From Steroidobacter agaridevorans (lineage in GTDB: Bacteria; Pseudomonadota; Gammaproteobacteria; Steroidobacterales; Steroidobacteraceae): DNA of 64,000 nucleotides. The notes beneath the pieces were generated by a model. The model did not search any database, had not been told where the DNA came from, and saw only the letters and a list, made by a program, of their open reading frames with translations. Positions 59,907-64,000 of this stretch are shown in pieces (the first letter of the stretch is position 1; the number at the start of each line of letters is the position of its first letter). The position numbers were made by a program, and so were the translations under genes. The DNA lies in NCBI RefSeq assembly GCF_009932555.1, contig NZ_BLJO01000012.1, positions 117,291-181,290 on the forward strand, in the 5' to 3' direction.

Positions 59907-60890
59907 ATGGTGTCAGCGCTCACACTTGACGAAATACGTCTGGCCGCGGGCCAGCTCGCCGATCACGTCGTGCGGACGCCCGTGCATCGATTGCAGAGCC
60001 CCGAGGTCGAGCAAGTACTGGATGCCACTACCGAGACGTGGTTGAAGCTGGAGTTGTTCCAGCGGACCGGTACGTTCAAGGCGCGCGGCGCCCTGTTGAA
60101 CGTGCTGGCGCTGTCGGAGGACGCGCGGAAGCAAGGTGTTACGGCGGTCAGCGCCGGCAACCATGCGGCCGCCGTCGCGTTCGCCGCGGCGACGGTGGGT
60201 GTCAGCGCCAAGGTGGTGATGTTTGCGTCGGCCAACCCGTTGCGTGTCGAACTGTGTCGCTCCTTCGGTGCTGAAGTGGTGTTCGCGGAGAATGCCCACG
60301 CCGGATTCGAGTTGGCAGCTCGCCTCGCGGAACAGGAAGGCCGTACGCTGATCCATCCGTTCGAAGGCCGCACGACGGCGCTCGGCACTGCGACCGTCGG
60401 GCTCGAGCTGTGTGAGCAGATTCCCGGCCTCGATGCGGTCATCATTCCCATTGGCGGCGGCGGCTTGTGCGCTGGCATCGCCTCCGCGGTGAAGTTACTG
60501 TCGCCTCGTTGCGAGGTTTTTGGTGTCGAGCCGGAAGGCGCGGACAGCATGCATCGCAGTTTCGCGGCGGGTGAGCCGCGTTCCATCGAGCGGGTCGCGA
60601 CCATCGCCGACAGCTTGGGCGCGCCTTATGCCTTGCCGATCTCGTTCGCGCTGTGTCATCGCAATGTCGACGGGCTGGTTCGTATCAGCGATGGTGAAAT
60701 GCGCGCGGCCATGCGGTTCTTGCTTCGAAATGCCAAGCTTGCGGTCGAACCCGCGGGTGCGGCGGCGACCGCGGCGCTACTCGGCCCTCTCAAGGAACGA
60801 CTGCGCGGCCGGCGGGTCGGACTGATCGTCTGTGGCAGCAACATCGACGCGGCCACTTATGCTCGCCTGATCGGTGACGAGCCCCTTTAA
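59907..60890 (+). CDS. PLP-dependent threonine/serine dehydratase family
   Basis: A 327-residue fold-type II PLP enzyme. The PLP Lys58 lies in TGTFKARGA, SAGNHAA (82-88) binds the substrate carboxylate, and GGGGLCAG (183-190) the phosphate. No C-terminal regulatory ACT-like domain is present, so it resembles catabolic threonine dehydratase or serine racemase rather than IlvA. It deaminates threonine or serine to a 2-oxoacid. MurI follows with its ATG 19 bases after the stop; the same murI frame is open upstream of it. Confidence 0.88.
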   Translation: MVSALTLDEIRLAAGQLADHVVRTPVHRLQSPEVEQVLDATTETWLKLELFQRTGTFKARGALLNVLALSEDARKQGVTAVSAGNHAAAVAFAAATVGVSAKVVMFASANPLRVELCRSFGAEVVFAENAHAGFELAARLAEQEGRTLIHPFEGRTTALGTATVGLELCEQIPGLDAVIIPIGGGGLCAGIASAVKLLSPRCEVFGVEPEGADSMHRSFAAGEPRSIERVATIADSLGAPYALPISFALCHRNVDGLVRISDGEMRAAMRFLLRNAKLAVEPAGAAATAALLGPLKERLRGRRVGLIVCGSNIDAATYARLIGDEPL

Positions 60891-60909
60891 CGACTGCTTT
60901 CCTGCCTTC

Positions 60910-61800
60910 ATGACCAAAGCAAATGCGCTCCCCATCGGGGTGTTCGACTCCGGTGTCGGCGGGCTGACCGTGCTCCGCGCACTTCGACAACGCCTGCCCA
61001 ATGAGCAATTCATTTATCTCGGCGACACGGCGCGCTTGCCGTATGGCACGAAGAGCGGCGACTCGGTGCTGCGCTATTCGATCCAGGCCGCCGAGTTTCT
61101 GGTCAACCAGGGCATCAAGTATCTGGTGATCGCCTGTAACACCGCGTCTTCGGTCGCGGTCGAACCGTTGCGTGAGCGCTTCGCGCCCATGCCGGTGATC
61201 GGCGTGATCGAGCCGGGCTCGATTGCGGGATGCGCGGCATCGAAGAGCGGCCACATCGCGGTGCTGGCGACGGAAGGCACGGTGCGCGGCGGCGCCTATC
61301 AGCGCGCAATCGCTCGGTTGGAGCCGAACGCGCAAGTGAGTGCGCAGGCGTGTTCGCTGTTCGTGGCTTTGGCGGAGGAGGGATGGACGGACGGCGCCAT
61401 CGCCGAAGCGATCGCGCATCGTTATGTTGACGAGTTGTTTCGTAACGATTCGCAGATCGACACGTTGTTGCTCGGCTGTACGCACTTCCCAGTGCTCGCA
61501 GCGGCGTTGCGCGCGGTCATCGGGCCGGCCATCACTATCGTCGATTCTGCGGAAACGACGGCGCGCGCGGTACAGGCGGAGTTGATCGATCGGGGATTGT
61601 TGAATACGGCGGGACCGGTGCTGGGCAGGATGCCCGAATGCCGGGGGCGCACGGACGCGCAGGACCGGCCGTCAGCGCCCATTCTGCAAGCAACGGATAG
61701 CCCGGAACGCTTTGCCCGCGTGGGCAGCCGATTCTTGGGAGAGTCGTTCGACGCGAGCCGGGTCGAACTCGTTGACCTCGCGCCGACTGCGGCGCGTTAG
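60910..61800 (+). CDS. murI: Glutamate racemase
   Basis: A 296-residue cofactor-independent racemase giving D-glutamate for peptidoglycan. The start at 60910 (MTKANALPIGVFDSGVGGL) places the conserved Asp13-Ser14. Catalytic Cys76 (VIACNTASS) and Cys190 (LLGCTHFP) are both present, as is YLGDTARLPYG. The C-terminal 40 residues are a longer tail than in minimal MurI. Its stop overlaps the convergent HDOD-GGDEF gene by four bases. It follows the dehydratase and may be cotranscribed. Confidence 0.93.
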   Translation: MTKANALPIGVFDSGVGGLTVLRALRQRLPNEQFIYLGDTARLPYGTKSGDSVLRYSIQAAEFLVNQGIKYLVIACNTASSVAVEPLRERFAPMPVIGVIEPGSIAGCAASKSGHIAVLATEGTVRGGAYQRAIARLEPNAQVSAQACSLFVALAEEGWTDGAIAEAIAHRYVDELFRNDSQIDTLLLGCTHFPVLAAALRAVIGPAITIVDSAETTARAVQAELIDRGLLNTAGPVLGRMPECRGRTDAQDRPSAPILQATDSPERFARVGSRFLGESFDASRVELVDLAPTAAR

Positions 61801-63335
61801 GTGCGGGCGGCACCCGAGCTGCGACGCGAAGTCGGCAGCTCGTCGTAACATTCCACGCGATTGCGGCCGCAGAGCTTCGCGGCGTAGAGCGCATGGTCAG
61901 CAGCTTCCAGCAGCGCAAGCGTGCTGGGGAAGCGCTGATTGGTCGTATATGTCGCGACACCGATCGATGCGGTCACGTGAACACCCGCGACGCTGTCACC
62001 TCCATGTTCAGCACCCGCGAGCGCCGCGAGAATGCGTTGCGCGACTTGGCGCGCAATCGCGCGATCCGTACTCGGCAGTACAACGATAAATTCCTCGCCA
62101 CCGAAGCGCGCGACGAGGTCGCTGCCGCGGACCACGCCTTGAATGGCTTGCGCGCAGCTGTGCAGAACTTTGTCGCCGATGGGTGTGCCGTACTTCTCGT
62201 TGATCAGCTTGAAGCGATCGAGATCGATATGCGCGACGCTCAAGTCACGGCCGAACACCACGGCTTGTGTGAACTCGCGATCGAGCATGCGATCCAGCCA
62301 CGGGCGGTTGAGTACGCCAGTCAGCGGGTCGCGGCGGCTCGAGTCTTCCGCTTCTTCGGTGCGTGTCTGCAGGGCGCTGGTCGTGGCTTGCAGGTTGGTG
62401 ACTTCCTGCAGGGCATGCAGATTCCTGACTGCCAGTAGCTCGCGCGCTTCCGCCAGCAGGTTCTCGGCGTCATCCGCTTCGAGGATGGGCGTTTCGTACA
62501 GGGCTTCCGTTTCGGGAATCAGACTGAGGATGCGCGCGACCACTTCGTTGAAGTGCTCGTGACTCATGCTCAGCAGGCGATGCGCGCGTTGGGCGAGCGC
62601 GGGCACGGAGTTCGCCCGATCCGGGGACAGCACCGCCTCGGCCAGATCGCTGCCGAGCGCGACGCAGCGCGCGAACTGACCTTCCTCGGTGGTCCACGCG
62701 AACATCTGCGGCGAATGGCTGGCCTCGACCGGCTTGCACAGCCGCTCGGGCAGATTCCAGGCGCGCAACATCATCGCGGTGTAGTAGGAGTGGTCCTTGC
62801 CGAGCTTGGCGATTTCGTAGGCCACCCAGTCGGCATGCGTCGCTTTCTGCGGCAGCTGGCTGTAGAAATCGCGCGCGGCGCGGTCCAGCGCCAGCACGCC
62901 CATGTCCTGAAGCATCGCTGCCAGGAAAACATCTTCTTGATGCCCGGTTTTTGCGCTTTCGCCGAAAGCGCGGGCAGCGGTCGCGGCCAACAGCGCGCGG
63001 CGCCAGAAACGGCTGTAGTCGATGCCGGTTGCGCGGAGTGCGCGCATCGAGGAAACCAGCGAAAAGCTCAGGGCGAGGGTCAGCGCGGCGTTCAGGCCGA
63101 TGATGACCAGCGCCTGACGCAGGTTTTGGCTGGGGCGGCGTTGTGCGTAAAATGCCGAGTTCGCGATGCGCAGGATCTTGGCCGTCATGGCCGGATCGCG
63201 GCCGACGGCGGTGGCCACCTTGGCCATCTCGATGTCCGGATCGCGCGCGAGCGCGATGATCTCAGTCGCGACCTGCGGCGGACTGGGAAAATCGACCTGC
63301 GCTCTCAAGCGTTGTTCGAGGTCCTGGGGCAGCAT
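61797..63335 (-). CDS. HDOD-GGDEF protein (probable diguanylate cyclase)
   Basis: A 512-residue soluble protein. An HDOD domain (about 20-215) includes NSAFYAQRRP and a VIIGLNAALTLALS helix. A coiled segment leads to a GGDEF domain (about 350-500) with FGGEEF active site near 412 and an RGSD inhibitory I-site 5 residues upstream. RDPLTGVLNRPWLDR opens the domain. It should make cyclic di-GMP under product inhibition; the HDOD input is unknown. It converges on murI. Confidence 0.92.
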   Translation of the reverse strand: MLPQDLEQRLRAQVDFPSPPQVATEIIALARDPDIEMAKVATAVGRDPAMTAKILRIANSAFYAQRRPSQNLRQALVIIGLNAALTLALSFSLVSSMRALRATGIDYSRFWRRALLAATAARAFGESAKTGHQEDVFLAAMLQDMGVLALDRAARDFYSQLPQKATHADWVAYEIAKLGKDHSYYTAMMLRAWNLPERLCKPVEASHSPQMFAWTTEEGQFARCVALGSDLAEAVLSPDRANSVPALAQRAHRLLSMSHEHFNEVVARILSLIPETEALYETPILEADDAENLLAEARELLAVRNLHALQEVTNLQATTSALQTRTEEAEDSSRRDPLTGVLNRPWLDRMLDREFTQAVVFGRDLSVAHIDLDRFKLINEKYGTPIGDKVLHSCAQAIQGVVRGSDLVARFGGEEFIVVLPSTDRAIARQVAQRILAALAGAEHGGDSVAGVHVTASIGVATYTTNQRFPSTLALLEAADHALYAAKLCGRNRVECYDELPTSRRSSGAART

Positions 63336-63467
63336 AACCAGTGTCCATGAGCTGCGTTTCGAATACGGGACGCGCCCGAATGGCGCCGTCGGGCCCTGTA
63401 TCGGCGCCCGGCGAGATGACTTAAGCAGGAATTTTGCTTCGAGGCGTCAAACAACCCTTGGTTGCTG

Positions 63468-63496
63468 TTGACACTCAATAGGTTGGCGAAGAGAAT
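63468..63496 (+). promoter_or_regulatory. Sigma70-type promoter of the tRNA-tuf operon
   Basis: A perfect -35 TTGACA (63468-63473), a 17-base spacer and a -10 GAGAAT (63491-63496, 4 of 6) precede tRNA-Tyr by 19 bases. GCCCGGC just after the -10 is a GC-rich discriminator, as in stringently controlled stable-RNA promoters. Confidence 0.75.
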
Positions 63497-63515
63497 GCCC
63501 GGCTCTTATGTCCGC

Positions 63516-63601
63516 GGAGGGGTACCCAAGCGGCCAACGGGGGCAGACTGTAAATCTGCTGGCTTATGCCTTCGTAGGTTCGAATCCTACCCCCTCCACC
63601 A
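63516..63601 (+). tRNA. tRNA-Tyr (GTA)
   Basis: An 86-base class II tRNA with a 7-bp acceptor GGAGGGG/CCCCTCC, anticodon GTA at 63550-63552, a long variable arm and encoded CCA. It heads a tRNA-Tyr, tRNA-Gly, tRNA-Thr, tuf transcript. Confidence 0.97.
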
Positions 63602-63610
63602 CTCCTCGAG

Positions 63611-63684
<74 letters not shown>

Positions 63685-63751
63685 TTGCGCTTACCGCGAT
63701 GAGTCGAGTACGGCGGATATAAGAAGTTAGACAGGTAATAGTTGAAGGGTC

Positions 63752-63827
<76 letters not shown>

Positions 63828-63893
63828 CTCGCCATGTTGACTGGTTCGTGTTTGCCATCTCGAATAAGTGAACCTAGATAGAGGAACGCCGCT

Positions 63894-64000
63894 GTGGCCA
63901 AAGAGAAGTTTGAACGCACCAAGCCGCACGTGAACGTAGGCACCATCGGCCACGTCGACCATGGCAAGACCACGTTGACGGCCGCGCTGACCAAGGTGAT
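63894..64000 (+). CDS. tuf: Translation elongation factor Tu (3' partial)
   Basis: The frame opens with GTG at 63894 after a GAGGA ribosome-binding sequence and runs off the window. It reads [20 protein letters not shown] then VDHGKTT, the EF-Tu N-terminus and G1 P-loop. EF-Tu brings aminoacyl-tRNA to the ribosome with GTP. Cotranscription with the three tRNAs matches the tufB-type locus. Confidence 0.98.
   Translation, partial: MAKEKFERTKPHVNVGTIGHVDHGKTTLTAALTKV

Overview
This 64 kb window is GC-rich, densely coded chromosomal DNA of a respiratory, probably flagellated proteobacterium. Protein style, the cbb3 oxidase cluster and the tRNA-Tyr/Gly/Thr-tuf arrangement fit a gammaproteobacterium. 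A Steroidobacteraceae/Nevskiales-like lineage is my guess; no marker in the window decides it. No prophage, insertion sequence or CRISPR array was seen.

Layout. (1) 1-6.8 kb: a metabolic block on the + strand with an enoyl-CoA hydratase (cut by the window edge), cofE-cofD of coenzyme F420 synthesis, an adrenodoxin-type ferredoxin and its reductase, then prpC-prpD of the 2-methylcitrate cycle. (2) 7-10.5 kb: an unknown membrane protein, a lipoprotein with two VOC domains overlapping a 57-residue lipoprotein gene, and an S1/P1-type nuclease. (3) 10.6-15.6 kb: the most unusual region. A helical-repeat protein, a winged-helix/SWIM zinc-finger protein and a reverse transcriptase with the retron NAxxH motif lie in one direction. 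A 141-bp element with exact 10-bp terminal inverted repeats and an msr-like hairpin lies just before the RT gene. I read this as a complete retron, matching from memory the ARM + WHSWIM + RT (type XIII) composition. (4) 15.6-34 kb: a GDPD phosphodiesterase, then a sensory island with a chemoreceptor behind a FliA-type promoter, CheD, a CheR-type methyltransferase, four histidine kinases (two of them hybrids, one a receiver-kinase fusion), a GGDEF-EAL protein and a FixJ-type regulator. (5) 34-48.4 kb: a SulP transporter, the cbb3 oxidase cluster ccoNOQP-(small membrane ORF)-ccoG-ccoI-ccoS-tauE-like on the - strand without a recognisable ccoH, hemN, then cfa coupled to a flavin reductase. (6) 48.4-55 kb: phosphoketolase, a FixJ-type regulator with a FixL-like kinase core, a PAS hybrid kinase and a tandem Usp protein, looking like a low-oxygen or stress module. 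(7) 55-63.3 kb: a KAS III-like enzyme, recQ, an MFS transporter, a PilZ protein, a threonine/serine dehydratase, murI and an HDOD-GGDEF protein. (8) 63.4-64 kb: tRNA-Tyr, tRNA-Gly, tRNA-Thr and the start of tuf behind a sigma70-type promoter with a GC-rich discriminator.

Together the genes suggest an organism that switches between aerobic and microaerobic life (cbb3 oxidase, HemN, FixL/FixJ-like proteins, phosphoketolase, Usp), swims and signals through cyclic di-GMP, and degrades substrates that release propionyl-CoA. All gene calls rest on reading motifs and reading frames; no database search was done.
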